Translations under genes and position numbers: made by a program
Shown: positions 8,230-17,688 of the stretch, one piece after another
How positions within the stretch are numbered: position 1 is the first letter of the stretch
Layout: each line of letters opens with the position of its first letter
From: Limnochorda pilosa
GTDB lineage: Bacteria > Bacillota > Limnochordia > Limnochordales > Limnochordaceae
NCBI RefSeq assembly: GCF_001544015.1
Contig: NZ_AP014924.1
Coordinates: 1,860,001-1,924,000 of the forward strand
Length of the DNA stretch: 64,000 nucleotides
Direction: 5' to 3'
Notes under the pieces: model-generated
Seen by the model: the letters and a program-made list of their open reading frames with translations, nothing else
Database searches by the model: none
Told to the model about the DNA's origin: nothing

Positions 8230-9189
8230 TCAGTTGGCCGGGGCCAGCGTCTCTGGGCTGCCGGCTTCCCCGGGTTGGGGGGCCGTCCCGTCCAGGCCCT
8301 CCACCCTGGGCTCGAAGCCCAGGCGATCCAGCCACTGGAGGTAGTCGGCGGGGGTCATCTCCTCCCACCGCTTGCCCGCCAGGGCCACGATCAACGCCTC
8401 CATGACGTTGGTGCCGAAGGAGCGCCCCTGGAGGTTGGGCGTGGTGGTCACCAGGGTCCGCACGCCCCGCTGGCGGAGTTCCTCCACGTTCTGGCTCGTG
8501 ACCGTGTTGGTGAGGATCACCTTGCCCGACAGGGCGTCGGGCATGTACCGCCGGATGAAGTGGAAGTCACCGGCGATCACGTCCGCCCACCGGAAGATCC
8601 GGGCATGGCGGGGCGTGATCTTCTCCTGCTTGCCGCCCGTGGGGTAGAGCATCTGGAAGGGCAGTTGGGTCAGGACGGGCAGCAGGATGCGGGCCAGGAT
8701 CCGCAGGCCCCGAAGGCTCCTTATGGGGATGGGCACACCCAGGGCGAAGATCAGATCGCCGTAGATCGTCTCGCTGCCGGCGGCCTCCAGGGCCTCCGCC
8801 ATGCCGAAGCGGTCCACCCCCGAGACCAGCAGGACCCGGCGGCCCCTGAGCGGGAGCACCCCCCGCGCCGCCAGGCGCTCCACCACCCGCCGCTCCAGGG
8901 TGTTCTTGAGGCCCGAGCCGTCCACGATGGGCGTGCGCCGGGCCGCCTCGAGCAGGGGCCGGGCTTCACGGATCATGTAGCGGCGCTCGCCGGCCACCAG
9001 GTAGAGGTCGATCCCGCCCATGCCGAAAGCGTCCACCGTGCCGTCGAGATCCCGGATGAGCGCCACCGCCCGGGCCCGGTCGCCGTCGGTGCCGATGCGC
9101 TCCACCGTCACCTCCTCACCCGCCGCCTGGAAGGTGGCCCTGGAGTTCCTGCTGGACGATCCCAGGCTGACGCTGACGATCCGCTTCAC
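8230..9189 (-). CDS. Conserved protein of unknown activity (family sometimes labelled quinate 5-dehydrogenase)
   Basis: This soluble 319-residue protein opens with a short beta strand (IVSVSLGSS). It carries conserved-looking blocks ERIGTDGD, FGMGGIDLY (about 56-64), DGSGLKNTLERR, a segment beginning GRRVLLVSGVDRFG that may be a nucleotide-type fold, and TTTPNLQGRSFGTNVMEA near the end. I recall relatives in clostridial genomes annotated as quinate 5-dehydrogenase. I see no shikimate/quinate dehydrogenase signature here and would not trust that name. It starts inside the stop of the HTH gene (ATGA) and ends 32 bases before the aminotransferase-reductase fusion, so it probably works in the same process. 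Confidence 0.6.
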   Translation of the reverse strand: MKRIVSVSLGSSSRNSRATFQAAGEEVTVERIGTDGDRARAVALIRDLDGTVDAFGMGGIDLYLVAGERRYMIREARPLLEAARRTPIVDGSGLKNTLERRVVERLAARGVLPLRGRRVLLVSGVDRFGMAEALEAAGSETIYGDLIFALGVPIPIRSLRGLRILARILLPVLTQLPFQMLYPTGGKQEKITPRHARIFRWADVIAGDFHFIRRYMPDALSGKVILTNTVTSQNVEELRQRGVRTLVTTTPNLQGRSFGTNVMEALIVALAGKRWEEMTPADYLQWLDRLGFEPRVEGLDGTAPQPGEAGSPETLAPAN

Positions 9190-9743
9190 CGTTCCTCCCC
9201 CCTCGCGGCCTGGTCCGCCTTCAGGGCGCGGATCAGCCGCCGTACTTCCTCGGGGTCCACGAGCCGGTCGCCCTGGATGGGCGAGGTCCCGATCACGACC
9301 CCCACCACCTTCCGGCCCAGGACCGCCTCCATCAGCTTCACCCGCATGTCCGATCCGAGGAAGACCACTGCGTCCAGCTCCCGGGCCTGGGAGATGAGGG
9401 CCATGATCTCGTTCACCAGGTCGAGCCCCGAGCGATCGCGCACGAAGGACCAGCGCTCCGCGTCGGTCATGAGCAAGACCAGGTCCAGCCCTTCTTCGGC
9501 CGCGACCCGCTCCAGGTCGGCCTTGTTCGCGACGGGGAAGCCCACCAAGGCGATCCTCCTGCCCCGCCGGAGCTCCCCCATGGCCTCCAGCCGCGAGACG
9601 AAGGTGCGATCCGTGCCGAGCCGGTCGGCCACCTCCTGCTGGGAAGCGCCGCCGGCCCGCATCTCCAGGGCCTGATCCACCAGGCGGTGGAGGCGCGTCC
9701 GGTCGATCACCTTCTCCCCCACCCGGACCAGATCCACCCTCAT
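9186..9743 (-). CDS. HTH transcriptional regulator heading the aminotransferase-reductase operon
   Basis: The protein has 185 residues. An N-terminal helix-turn-helix (SQQEVADRLGTDRTFVSRLEA, roughly 31-51) is followed by an alpha/beta domain of about 125 residues (RIALVGFPVANKADLER onwards) that could bind a ligand; I do not recognise that part. ATG 9743 is preferred because the promoter at 9792-9820 would start the mRNA near 9785, leaving a short leader. GTG 9770 is in frame but lies only about 15 bases from that start. The operator-like repeat at 9764-9780 suggests self-control. The stop overlaps the next start (ATGA). Confidence 0.7.
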   Translation of the reverse strand: MRVDLVRVGEKVIDRTRLHRLVDQALEMRAGGASQQEVADRLGTDRTFVSRLEAMGELRRGRRIALVGFPVANKADLERVAAEEGLDLVLLMTDAERWSFVRDRSGLDLVNEIMALISQARELDAVVFLGSDMRVKLMEAVLGRKVVGVVIGTSPIQGDRLVDPEEVRRLIRALKADQAARGEER

Positions 9744-9763
9744 CGCCTCCCGTCCCCGGGACC

Positions 9764-9780
9764 TGTGCACAAAAGTGTGC
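9764..9780. promoter_or_regulatory. Candidate operator (inverted repeat) of the HTH regulator
   Basis: GCACA and TGTGC form a perfect inverted repeat around AAAG. The left half is itself part of the palindrome TGTGCACA. It covers about +5 to +21 of the predicted transcript, a normal place for a repressor block. Confidence 0.5.
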
Positions 9781-9791
9781 TCCGCCCGCCC

Positions 9792-9820
9792 ATTCTACAT
9801 CCTGGAAGGGTACGGCGCAA
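9792..9820 (-). promoter_or_regulatory. Promoter of the regulator / aminotransferase-reductase operon
   Basis: Read on the minus strand, TTGCGC (9820-9815) and TAGAAT (9797-9792) are separated by 17 bases. The predicted transcript start is near 9785. Confidence 0.65.
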
Positions 9821-9855
9821 GAGGGTGCTGCACGGGCGCCGGCCGGACCCTCTTG
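9818..9855 (-). terminator. Hairpin after lysC
   Basis: CAAGAGGGT and ACCCTCTTG are 9-bp perfect arms around a 20-base G+C-rich loop, 46 bases past the lysC stop. It overlaps the -35 element of the next operon. No T run follows. Confidence 0.45.
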
Positions 9856-9900
9856 GGCAGCGTACGCCTCAGCTCCGGTTGTCGGGCTGAACGAGGGGGA

Positions 9901-11154
9901 TCAGGGAAGCAGGGGGTCGCGGGCGCCCTCGGGCGCCAGCTCCTCCAGGTGGAAGGCCTTGTGGACCCGGCGCACGGCCTCCTCCGCCTGGGTTGCGTCG
10001 ATGAGGCAGCTCACCTTGATCTCCGAGGTGCTGATCACCTGGATGTTGATGCCCGCCTCAGCCAGCGCCCCGAACATGCGGGCCGCTACCCCCGGGTGGC
10101 TCATCATCCCCGCGCCCACGATGGAGACCTTGGCCACCGAGGCATCGTCCTGAACGGTGGTGGCGCCCAGCTCACGCGCCACCTGGTCCACGATCTCCCG
10201 GCTGCGGGCCAAATCGTCGCGGGTCACGGTGAAGAGCAGGTCGGTCACCTGCCGTGCCTTGGTGGTCTGAACGATCATGTCCACGTTGATCTCCTCGGCC
10301 GCCAGCGCGGCGAAGAGCCGGTGGGCCACCCCCGGCCGGTCGGGCACGTCCACCACCACCAGCTTGGCCACGTTCCGGTCGTGGGTGACGCCTACCACCA
10401 CGCGCGCGTTCTCCATGGTCGAAACCCCCCTCACCTCGGTACCCGGGCCATCCCCGAAGCTGGACCGCACCCGCAGGACCACCCCGTACTGCGCGGCGTA
10501 CTCCACCGCCCGCGGCTGCAGCACCACCGCCCCCAGGCTGGCCATCTCCAGCATCTCGCCGTACGAGATCCACTCGAGGCGGGAGGCGTCGGGAACCAGT
10601 CGAGGATCCGCGGTGTAGACCCCGTCCACGTCGGTGTAGATCTCGCACCGGTCCGCCTGCACCGCCGCCGCGAGTGCCACGGCCGTGGTGTCGGACCCGC
10701 CCCGCCCCAGGGTGGTGATGTCGTCTCCGGGCGTGATCCCCTGGAAGCCGGCGACGATGACAATCCGGCCCTGCTCCAGCTCCCGCAGGATCCGGTCGGT
10801 CCGGACCTCCTGGATGCGGGCTTTCATGTGGATGCCGTCGGTGAGGATCCCGACCTGGGCGCCGGTGAGGCTGATGGCCTCCTCGCCCAGCTCCTGGATG
10901 GCCATGGCCAGGAGGGCGATGGAGACCTGCTCGCCCGTGGCCAGGAGCATGTCCATCTCCCGCCGGGGCGGGCGGGGGCTGATCTGGTGCGCCAGCTCGA
11001 TCAGGTGGTCCGTGGTGTCGCCCATGGCCGAGACCACGGCCACCACCGGGCGCCCTGACCGGTGCGCGTCCACGATCCTTGCCGCCACGTTCCGGATCCG
11101 CTCCGGGTCGGATACGGAGCTGCCGCCGTACTTCTGCACCACGATGCCGTTCAC
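9901..11154 (-). CDS. lysC: Aspartate kinase with ACT domains
   Basis: This 417-residue enzyme phosphorylates aspartate, the first step to lysine, threonine and methionine. The N-terminal motif [21 protein letters not shown] and the [14 protein letters not shown] loop mark the amino-acid kinase fold. Residues about 260-405 form two ACT domains that normally bind lysine and/or threonine. GTG 11154 follows GGAGGAGGGG. It ends the hom-thrC-thrB-lysC run, although a hairpin in the 93-base gap before it may separate its expression. Such single-chain enzymes can also make the small beta subunit from an internal start; I did not find a convincing site for one. Confidence 0.95.
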   Translation of the reverse strand: MNGIVVQKYGGSSVSDPERIRNVAARIVDAHRSGRPVVAVVSAMGDTTDHLIELAHQISPRPPRREMDMLLATGEQVSIALLAMAIQELGEEAISLTGAQVGILTDGIHMKARIQEVRTDRILRELEQGRIVIVAGFQGITPGDDITTLGRGGSDTTAVALAAAVQADRCEIYTDVDGVYTADPRLVPDASRLEWISYGEMLEMASLGAVVLQPRAVEYAAQYGVVLRVRSSFGDGPGTEVRGVSTMENARVVVGVTHDRNVAKLVVVDVPDRPGVAHRLFAALAAEEINVDMIVQTTKARQVTDLLFTVTRDDLARSREIVDQVARELGATTVQDDASVAKVSIVGAGMMSHPGVAARMFGALAEAGINIQVISTSEIKVSCLIDATQAEEAVRRVHKAFHLEELAPEGARDPLLP

Positions 11155-11183
11155 GATGCCCCTCCTCCGTCCGGCGCACGAAG

Positions 11184-11222
11184 CCGGCTCCCGCGGGCCA
11201 CCCCAGCGGACCGGGAAGCCGG
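11184..11222 (-). terminator. Hairpin between thrB and lysC
   Basis: CCGGCTCCCG pairs with CGGGAAGCCGG (one bulged base) around an 18-base loop. It could terminate or attenuate part of the transcript before lysC. Confidence 0.35.
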
Positions 11223-11247
11223 GCGCACCCCGCCCCTGCTCCTTATC

Positions 11248-12174
11248 CTACGCTTGGCCCAGCGCGCCCTCGCCCGCCGGACGGCATGCCAGGGGCCGGG
11301 CCGGCTCGCCAGCAGCCTCGAAGGCGGCCGCCATCGCACCGGCCACGGCCTCCCCCAGGCCCGGCGGCGCCAGGGCCACCACGGCGGGCCCCGCTCCGGC
11401 GAGGGCTGCGCCCAGGGCGCCGGCTCCCATGGCCGCCTCCAGGGCCTCGGGCGCGCCTGGGACGTGGGGCAGGCGGTGGGGCTGGTGCAACCGGTCCTGC
11501 ATGGCGATGGCCAGCAGGTCGTGACGACCCAGGGCCAGGCTGGCCACCAGCGCCGCCGAGGCCGTCAGGTTGAAGACGGCATCCTGCCGCGGGACCTGGT
11601 CGGGCAGTACGCCCCGGGAGGCTTCGGTGCTCCACCGCCGATCCGGTAGGGCCAAGGCCACGTCCAGGGGCGGTGGGTCCAGGCGGAGGAACCGGCGCGC
11701 CCCGGGCAAGAGGACGGTGAGTCCGCCCGCGAGGGCAGGCGCCGCATTATCCCCGTGGCCCTCCAGTTCCCACGCCAGGGCCAGGAGCTCGTCCGGCGGC
11801 AGGGGCCCGCCCAGGAGCCGCTGCGCCGCCACCAGGCCGCCCACCGCCGCGGCCGCACTGCTTCCCAAGCCGCTCCGCAGGGGGATGTGGTTCGTGCACC
11901 TCAGCCGCAGGCGGGGCGCCCGGCCCCGCACCTGCCGCCAGAGCAGGCAAGCGGCTTGAGCCACCCGGTTCGATGCGTCCCCGGGCAACTCCTGCTCGCC
12001 TTCCCCTTGGACCTCCACCTCCGCCGTGGCGCTGGCGGGGTCCTCCTCTTCGCCCAGGACCTCCATCTCCACCTCGTTGACCAGGTCCAGGGCCAAGCCC
12101 AGCGCGTCGAAGCCGGGCCCCAGGTTGGCCACCGTAGCCGGCACGCGCACGTGAACGGGTCCGGCGGCCGTCAT
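11248..12174 (-). CDS. thrB: Homoserine kinase
   Basis: This GHMP-family kinase (308 residues) makes O-phosphohomoserine for threonine synthase. The N-terminal [19 protein letters not shown] and the ATP-binding [16 protein letters not shown] (about 98-113) are diagnostic. The C-terminal motif [13 protein letters not shown] is also typical. ATG 12174 overlaps the thrC stop (ATGA), so translation is coupled. Confidence 0.95.
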   Translation of the reverse strand: MTAAGPVHVRVPATVANLGPGFDALGLALDLVNEVEMEVLGEEEDPASATAEVEVQGEGEQELPGDASNRVAQAACLLWRQVRGRAPRLRLRCTNHIPLRSGLGSSAAAAVGGLVAAQRLLGGPLPPDELLALAWELEGHGDNAAPALAGGLTVLLPGARRFLRLDPPPLDVALALPDRRWSTEASRGVLPDQVPRQDAVFNLTASAALVASLALGRHDLLAIAMQDRLHQPHRLPHVPGAPEALEAAMGAGALGAALAGAGPAVVALAPPGLGEAVAGAMAAAFEAAGEPARPLACRPAGEGALGQA

Positions 12175-13241
12175 GCCAGGAGGTCCTCCAGCGCACCCGT
12201 CACAGCGCCCAGCTCGTCGGGCACCACCTGGGGCGGCGGGGCTTCGCCCACGGCCCGGTCCGGGTCCTTCAGGCCGTGGCCTGTGAGCACGCAGACCACC
12301 CGCTCGCCGCCCCGGAAGAACCCCTCCCGGGCCAGCCGAGCCACCCCCGCCACCGAGGCGGCCGACGCGGGCTCGCAGAAGACCCCTTCCAGGGCCGCAA
12401 CCCGGTGGTAGGCGGATAGGATCTCCCCGTCGCTCACGGCCTCGATCCGTCCGCCCGAGGCGTCGCGGGCCTCCACCGCCCGCTGCCACGAGGCGGGGTT
12501 CCCGATGCGGATGGCGGTGGCCACCGTCTCGGGGTCGGGGACGGGGGCTCCCCGCACGATCGGTGCCGCCCCCTCGGCCTGGAAGCCCAGCATGCGGGGC
12601 AGGCGGTCGATCTGGCCTCGGGCCTGGTACTCGCGGAAGCCCATCCAGTACGCGGTGATGTTGCCCGCGTTGCCTACGGGCAAGGCAACGAACTCGGGCA
12701 CGCAGCCCAGCTGGTCGCAGACCTCGAAGGCCGCGGTCTTCTGGCCCTCGAGCCGGTGCGGGTTGACCGAGTTGACCAGCCGGATGGGAAGGGCCGCCGT
12801 GAGCTCGCGCACCAGGCGGAGCGCGGCGTCGAAGTTTCCCTCCACCTCCAGCACCCGGGCGCCCAGGTGGACCGCCTGGGCGAGCTTCCCCCGGGCCACG
12901 GCGCCCTTGGGCACCAGGACCACGGCCCGCATGCCGGCCCGTGCGGCGTAGGCTGCGGCCGAGGCCGAAGTGTTCCCCGTGGAGGCGCAGGCCACGATCC
13001 TCGCCCCCGACTCCAGGGCCAGGCTGACCGCGACCGTCATCCCCCGGTCCTTGAAGGAGCCCGTGGGGTTCGCACCCTCCACCTTCAGGTAGAGGTCCAC
13101 CGGCGCCTCCAGGGCCCGGGCCAGGCGCGGGGCCGGCATCAGGGGCGTCCAGCCCTCGGCCAGGGTGACCACCGGCGTCCGGTCGGTGACCGGCAGGTAG
13201 GCCCGGTAGCGCTCGATCACGCCGGGGTTGGGCTCATGCAT
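12171..13241 (-). CDS. thrC: Threonine synthase
   Basis: This PLP enzyme of fold type II (356 residues) converts O-phosphohomoserine to threonine. The PLP lysine is K64 in GSFKDRGM. The phosphate-binding segment [12 protein letters not shown] and the ending [13 protein letters not shown] match the short bacterial class. The start overlaps the end of hom by 8 bases and the stop overlaps thrB by 4. Confidence 0.95.
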   Translation of the reverse strand: MHEPNPGVIERYRAYLPVTDRTPVVTLAEGWTPLMPAPRLARALEAPVDLYLKVEGANPTGSFKDRGMTVAVSLALESGARIVACASTGNTSASAAAYAARAGMRAVVLVPKGAVARGKLAQAVHLGARVLEVEGNFDAALRLVRELTAALPIRLVNSVNPHRLEGQKTAAFEVCDQLGCVPEFVALPVGNAGNITAYWMGFREYQARGQIDRLPRMLGFQAEGAAPIVRGAPVPDPETVATAIRIGNPASWQRAVEARDASGGRIEAVSDGEILSAYHRVAALEGVFCEPASAASVAGVARLAREGFFRGGERVVCVLTGHGLKDPDRAVGEAPPPQVVPDELGAVTGALEDLLA

Positions 13242-14526
13242 CCTCCTGTCCCCTCTCCACCCGCATGCAGCTGGCCAGGTCGTGCACCGAGTCGAGCCCC
13301 CGGATCTGGTCCAGGGCCAGGCGCAGGTCGGCCTCCCGGGCCGGGTGGGTCACGAAGACCAGGTCCACCGGCTCGCTCCCCCGCCCCTTCTGGATCATGG
13401 ACTCGATGCTCACCCGGTGCCGCCCGAAGGCGCCGGCGATCTCGGCCAGCACGCCGGGCCTGTCCACCACGCGAAAACGTAGGTAGAAGCGGCTCACCAT
13501 CTCCGACGGGGGCCGGATGGGCGGGCGGTCGTCGCGGAAGATCCGGCCGTTGGGCTCCTGCCCCGTGGCCCGGATGCGCCGCGCGGCCTCCACCATGTCG
13601 GCCACCACCGAGGAGGCCGTGGGAAGGCTTCCGGCGCCGGCACCGTAGAACATGAGCGGGCCCACCGCGTCCCCCTCCACGAAGACGGCGTTGGTCACGC
13701 CCTCCACCGAGGCCAGGGGGTGGTCGCGGGGCACCAGGGCCGGGTGGACCCTGAGCTCCACCGCGTCGTGACGCCGGGCGACCGCCAGGAGCTTCACCGT
13801 GTAGCCAAACTCCCGGGCGTACGCCAGGTCGGTGGGGTGGACCCTTCCGATGCCTTCCACGTGGACGTCGTCCAGGCCGAAGGGCGCCTCGAACGCGAGC
13901 ATGGCCAGGATCACCAGCTTGTGCGCGGCGTCGAGCCCGTCCACGTCGTACGTGGGGTCGGCTTCGGCGTAGCCGGCCGCCTGGGCCTCGGCCAGGGCCT
14001 GCTCGAAGGTGAGGCCCGCCCGGTCCATGCGGGTGAGGACGTAGTTGGTGGTGCCGTTGACGATGCCGAGCACCCGTTCCAGGCGGTTGGCGATGAGGCA
14101 CTCCTGCAGGGGTTTGATGATGGGGATGCCGCCGGCCACGCTCGCCTCGAAGTAGAGGCGCTGAGGGTACCGCTCCAGGAGCTCGCCGCCGGCGCGGGCG
14201 AGCACGGACTTGTTGGCGGTCACCACGTGCTTGCCCCGCTCCAGGGCAGCGCGGATCAGGCTCTGGGCCGGCTCTTCGCCCCCCATCACCTCCACCACCA
14301 GGTCGACGCCGGGGTCGTCCAGGGCCGCCTGCGAGTCGGTGGTGAGCCGCGCCGACGCCGGCACCTCGGGCCGGTGCCGGTCCAGCGAGCGCACCAGGAT
14401 GCGTCGCACTTCCAGCGGGCCCCCGGCGCGGGCGGCGATGCGCTCGCGGTGGCGCTCCAGGATGCGGAGCACTCCGGTGCCCACGGTGCCGGCGCCCAGG
14501 AGGGCGACGCCTACGGGTCGGGTCAT
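13234..14526 (-). CDS. hom: Homoserine dehydrogenase with C-terminal ACT domain
   Basis: The enzyme reduces aspartate semialdehyde to homoserine. It has 430 residues, with a Rossmann loop GAGTVGTG near residues 11-18, the family signature in the middle ([31 protein letters not shown]) and a C-terminal ACT domain (about 345-425) that usually senses threonine. ATG 14526 follows GGGAG. A TGCTATACT extended -10 lies about 35 bases upstream. It is the first gene of the hom-thrC-thrB set. Confidence 0.95.
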   Translation of the reverse strand: MTRPVGVALLGAGTVGTGVLRILERHRERIAARAGGPLEVRRILVRSLDRHRPEVPASARLTTDSQAALDDPGVDLVVEVMGGEEPAQSLIRAALERGKHVVTANKSVLARAGGELLERYPQRLYFEASVAGGIPIIKPLQECLIANRLERVLGIVNGTTNYVLTRMDRAGLTFEQALAEAQAAGYAEADPTYDVDGLDAAHKLVILAMLAFEAPFGLDDVHVEGIGRVHPTDLAYAREFGYTVKLLAVARRHDAVELRVHPALVPRDHPLASVEGVTNAVFVEGDAVGPLMFYGAGAGSLPTASSVVADMVEAARRIRATGQEPNGRIFRDDRPPIRPPSEMVSRFYLRFRVVDRPGVLAEIAGAFGRHRVSIESMIQKGRGSEPVDLVFVTHPAREADLRLALDQIRGLDSVHDLASCMRVERGQEDA

Positions 14527-14561
14527 GCTTGGGGCTCCCTTCTTCCGCTCCGGATGGGGAC

Positions 14562-14570
14562 AGTATAGCA
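14562..14570 (-). promoter_or_regulatory. Extended -10 promoter of hom-thrC-thrB
   Basis: TGCTATACT on the minus strand is an extended -10 element. The -35 region (TTCCGG) is poor. The leader to hom is about 30 bases. The same 9-mer precedes der. Confidence 0.6.
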
Positions 14571-14610
14571 GAGCGTCAGGGGCCCCGGAAGGGGTTCTCG
14601 TGGCCTCGCG

Positions 14611-14889
14611 TCAGCGGGCCTGGACCGCGTCCTTGAGCGCGCGCCCCGGCCGGAAGACGGGCAGGTGCGAGGGCCCGATGGAGATGGGCTCGCCCGTCTG
14701 GGGGTTGCGTCCCGTTCGGGCCGAACGGCTGCGCACTTCGAAGCTCCCGAAGCCCACCAGCTGGACACGATCGCCCTGGGCCAGCGCCTCCTGGATCGAC
14801 TCCAGGAGGGCGTCCACCGCCGTATGGGCCTCGGACTTGGTGATGCGGGCCAGCTCGGCCACCCGGTCGGCCAGGTCGGACTTGGTCAT
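14611..14889 (-). CDS. hup: HU-type nucleoid DNA-binding protein
   Basis: This 92-residue histone-like protein has the HU/IHF pattern: MTKSDLADRVAE at the start, GFGSFEVRSRSARTGRNPQTGE over the beta arm and a C-terminal helix ending in ALKDAVQAR. ATG 14889 has GGAGG seven to eight bases ahead. A GTG two codons upstream lacks such spacing. The gene follows spoIVA as it does in Bacillus subtilis (hbs). Confidence 0.95.
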   Translation of the reverse strand: MTKSDLADRVAELARITKSEAHTAVDALLESIQEALAQGDRVQLVGFGSFEVRSRSARTGRNPQTGEPISIGPSHLPVFRPGRALKDAVQAR

Positions 14890-14982
14890 GGTCACCCCTC
14901 CTCACCGCCCCGCGGGGCTCCCCGTTCGGGATCGGCGGGCTTAAGGTCTCCCCCGGCTGCCACTTCTATGCACGGTTGGGCC

Positions 14983-16461
14983 TCACAGGATGATGCAGAT
15001 CAGCCCCCCGGACCCTTCGTTGACGATCCGCGTCAGCGTCTCCTGGAGCTTGTGCTGGGCGTGCTCGGGGATGCGGTGGATCTTGCTCTCGATGCCATCC
15101 CGGATCAGGTCCTGCAGGGAGCGCCCCAGGAACTCGGAGTTCCACAGGCGGGCGGGCTCCTTTTCGAACTCCTCGGTGAAGTACCGGGCGAGCTCCTCCC
15201 CCTGCTGCTCGGTGCCCACGAAGGGCGTGACCTCCGTGAGGATGTTGGCCTGCACCATGTGAATGGAGGGAGCGGAGGCGGTGAGCTTCACGCCGAAGCG
15301 GCCGCCGTGGCGGATGATCTCGGGCTCTTCGAAGCGGATCTCCTCCAGGAGCGGCGCCACCACGCCGTACCCGGTGCGCCGCACCTGATCCAGCGCTTCG
15401 GCCACCTTGTCGTAGGCCCGCTTGGCGTGGGAGAGCTCGCGCAGGTTCCGCACCAACGCCCGGTCGTCCTCGATCTCCAGGCCGGTGATCTCCTTCACCA
15501 CCTGGTAGAAGAGCGCCTCGGACGCCGCGACCCGGATGAGCGCCCGGCCTTCACCCAGGTCCACGTCGCGCACCCTGGCCTCGGCCACGGGCTCCGCCTC
15601 GGCCAGCCTCCGAGAGGCCGCGTCCACGTCGCGCACCTTCTCGACAGGCTCCACGGCCGCCCAGACGGCCTCGCGGAACTGTTCGGCCAGCCAGTGGCCT
15701 GCGTCGAGCTCCTCCACCCAGCCAGGGAGCTGAACGGCGACTTCCCGGACGGGAAACTCGTACAGGATGGCCCGCATCAGGTCCAGGATCTCGGCCTCGG
15801 TGAGGTGGAGGCAGTCGGTGGGAACCACGGGCACCCCGTACCGCTCCGCCAGCTCCTGGGCCAGCTCCCGGCTGGCCGACGCCTCGGGCTGGGCCGAGTT
15901 GAGGAGGACCACGAAGGGCTTGCCCAACTCCTGGAGCTCCCGTACGACCCTCTCCTCGGCGGGTACGTAGGCCGCACGCGGCAGGTCGGTGATGGAGCCG
16001 TCGGTGGTCACCACCAGGCCGATGGTCGAGTGATCCTGGATCACCTTGCGGGTGCCCAGCTCCGCGGCCTCTTCGAAGGTGATCTCCCGGTCGAACCATG
16101 GGGTCCGCACCATCCGCGGCCCCTGCTCGGTGAGGTAGCCCTGGGCCCCCTCCACCGTGTACCCCACGCAGTCCACCAGCCGGATGCGGAAGCGCAGCCC
16201 CTCCTCGAGCTCCACCTCCACCGGGCGCTCGGGAACGAACTGGGGCTGCGTGGTCATGATGGCCCGGCCCGAGCCACTCTGCGGGAGGGCGTCCAGGGTC
16301 CGGTTGCGGTCGTGCGGGTCGTGGATGCCCGGCATCACCAGCAGATCCATGAACCGCTTGATGAAGGTGGACTTGCCTGTCCGCACGGGCCCCACCACGC
16401 CCAGGTAGACACTCCCATGGGTCCGCCGGGAGATGTCCTGAAAGATGTCGAAGCGCTCCAT
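14983..16461 (-). CDS. spoIVA: Stage IV sporulation protein A (spore coat base ATPase)
   Basis: SpoIVA polymerises on the forespore surface using ATP and carries the coat. The frame from ATG 16461 gives 492 residues, the family length. The P-loop GPVRTGKST lies at 24-32. NRTLDALPQSGSG and the C-terminal tail GSGGLICIIL, needed for membrane anchoring through SpoVM, are present. An in-frame start 45 codons upstream is unlikely because AAGGAGG sits seven bases before ATG 16461. Expression should be mother-cell (SigE); a matching -10 lies upstream. Confidence 0.98.
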   Translation of the reverse strand: MERFDIFQDISRRTHGSVYLGVVGPVRTGKSTFIKRFMDLLVMPGIHDPHDRNRTLDALPQSGSGRAIMTTQPQFVPERPVEVELEEGLRFRIRLVDCVGYTVEGAQGYLTEQGPRMVRTPWFDREITFEEAAELGTRKVIQDHSTIGLVVTTDGSITDLPRAAYVPAEERVVRELQELGKPFVVLLNSAQPEASASRELAQELAERYGVPVVPTDCLHLTEAEILDLMRAILYEFPVREVAVQLPGWVEELDAGHWLAEQFREAVWAAVEPVEKVRDVDAASRRLAEAEPVAEARVRDVDLGEGRALIRVAASEALFYQVVKEITGLEIEDDRALVRNLRELSHAKRAYDKVAEALDQVRRTGYGVVAPLLEEIRFEEPEIIRHGGRFGVKLTASAPSIHMVQANILTEVTPFVGTEQQGEELARYFTEEFEKEPARLWNSEFLGRSLQDLIRDGIESKIHRIPEHAQHKLQETLTRIVNEGSGGLICIIL

Positions 16462-16553
16462 CCCTCGCCCTCCTTCGGGTGCCGGGGCGGCCGCGCCCGC
16501 GCCCCGGCGGGCGCGCGCCCCTCGCCGCAGGTACCGGCGCGCCATGCAGTACA

Positions 16554-16583
16554 AGTCTATGGGAGCAGGGTCCCGGCATAGAC
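16554..16583 (-). promoter_or_regulatory. Candidate SigE promoter of spoIVA (also a 7-bp inverted repeat)
   Basis: On the minus strand CATAGACT matches 7 of 8 bases of the SigE -10 (CATACAMT), with GTCTATG 15 bases upstream as a partial -35. The two elements are inverted copies (GTCTATG...CATAGAC), so the site could also fold as a weak terminator for gpsA. Confidence 0.4.
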
Positions 16584-16629
16584 CGGCGCCGTGCAACTCG
16601 TGAGGATGTGAGGAGGGAGACGGCAGGGG

Positions 16630-17688
16630 CTAGAGGTCGTCCTTCGGGCCCGCCAGGTCCAGGGCCTCCAACTCGCCCCGGGGATCGCGGCCCATGAGGG
16701 AGTCGACCGCTTCACGGGGGGTGATCTCCTCCGAGAGCACCCGGTGAACCGCCGTGGCGATGGGGAGCTCCACGCCCCGTTGCTCGCCCAACCGCACGGC
16801 CGCATGGGCGGTAGGTGCCCCTTCCACCACCATCGGCCCCTCGCGGAGCACCTCGGAGGGGCGGCGCCCCGCCCCGATGGCCCTTCCCGCCCGCAGGTTG
16901 CGGGAGTGGAGGCTGGTGGCGGTGGCCACCAGGTCCCCGAGCCCCGAAAGCCCGCTGAAGGTGAAGGGGTGGGCGCCCATCTGAGCGCCCAGGCGGCGGA
17001 TCTCCGCGAGTCCCCGGGTGATGAGCGCGGCCCGGGTGTTGTCACCGTATCCCAGACCGTCGCTGATGCCGCAGCCCAGGGCGATCACGTTCTTCAGCGC
17101 GCCGCCCAGCTCCACCCCCACCAGGTCGTCGCTGGTGTAGACGCGGAGCCGCCGGTCCATCAAGAGCTGCTGCACCCGAGCCTGGACGTCCGGATCGCCC
17201 CCGGCCAGCACCGAGGTGGAGGGCACCCCCCGCACCACCTCCTCGGCGTGGTTGGGGCCCGAAAGGGTCAGAATCCTGCCTTCAGGGTGATCGGGAAGCA
17301 CCTGACGCAGGACCTGGCTCACCCGGAGGAGCGTTCCCACCTCCAGCCCCTTGCTTCCGTGGACCACCACGTGCTCGGGGCGGATCCAGCCCCGCGCCCG
17401 CTCGGCCCAGGCGCGCACCGTCTGCGCGGGGAGGGCCAGAAGCAGTATGGGAGGCTCCAGGGCTTCCTCCAGGTCGGAGGTGACGTGGATCAGGGGCGAC
17501 AGGGTGATGCCGGGCAGGTAGGGCGTGTTCTCCCGCAGGCGGGCGATCTCCCCGGCGCGCTCGGGCCGGCGCGCCCAGAGGAGCGGTGCGGTACCCCGGT
17601 CGGCCAGGTGCATGGCCAGCGCCGTCCCCCAGCTGCCGGCGCCGATGACGGCCACGGTCCAGCGAGAACGCCCCGGGCTCTCGGCCAT
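16630..17688 (-). CDS. gpsA: NAD(P)H-dependent glycerol-3-phosphate dehydrogenase (own start inside the der frame)
   Basis: GpsA makes sn-glycerol 3-phosphate from dihydroxyacetone phosphate for phospholipids. The Rossmann loop is GAGSWGTALA, GSKGLE and LSGPNHAEEV are conserved, and the catalytic lysine is in LGGALKNVIALG. From ATG 17688, 352 residues follow, close to the family length. A run of six G lies seven bases before this ATG, so it can initiate on its own even though the upstream der frame runs into it. The order gpsA-spoIVA-hup is conserved in Firmicutes. Confidence 0.92.
   Translation of the reverse strand: MAESPGRSRWTVAVIGAGSWGTALAMHLADRGTAPLLWARRPERAGEIARLRENTPYLPGITLSPLIHVTSDLEEALEPPILLLALPAQTVRAWAERARGWIRPEHVVVHGSKGLEVGTLLRVSQVLRQVLPDHPEGRILTLSGPNHAEEVVRGVPSTSVLAGGDPDVQARVQQLLMDRRLRVYTSDDLVGVELGGALKNVIALGCGISDGLGYGDNTRAALITRGLAEIRRLGAQMGAHPFTFSGLSGLGDLVATATSLHSRNLRAGRAIGAGRRPSEVLREGPMVVEGAPTAHAAVRLGEQRGVELPIATAVHRVLSEEITPREAVDSLMGRDPRGELEALDLAGPKDDL

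Noticed and set aside
8230-9189. Calling this protein quinate 5-dehydrogenase
   Set aside because: That name circulates for the family, but no shikimate/quinate dehydrogenase motifs are visible, and there is no quinate pathway context.
14527-14610. A threonine or lysine riboswitch/attenuator before hom
   Set aside because: The leader is only about 30 bases; no room for a riboswitch.
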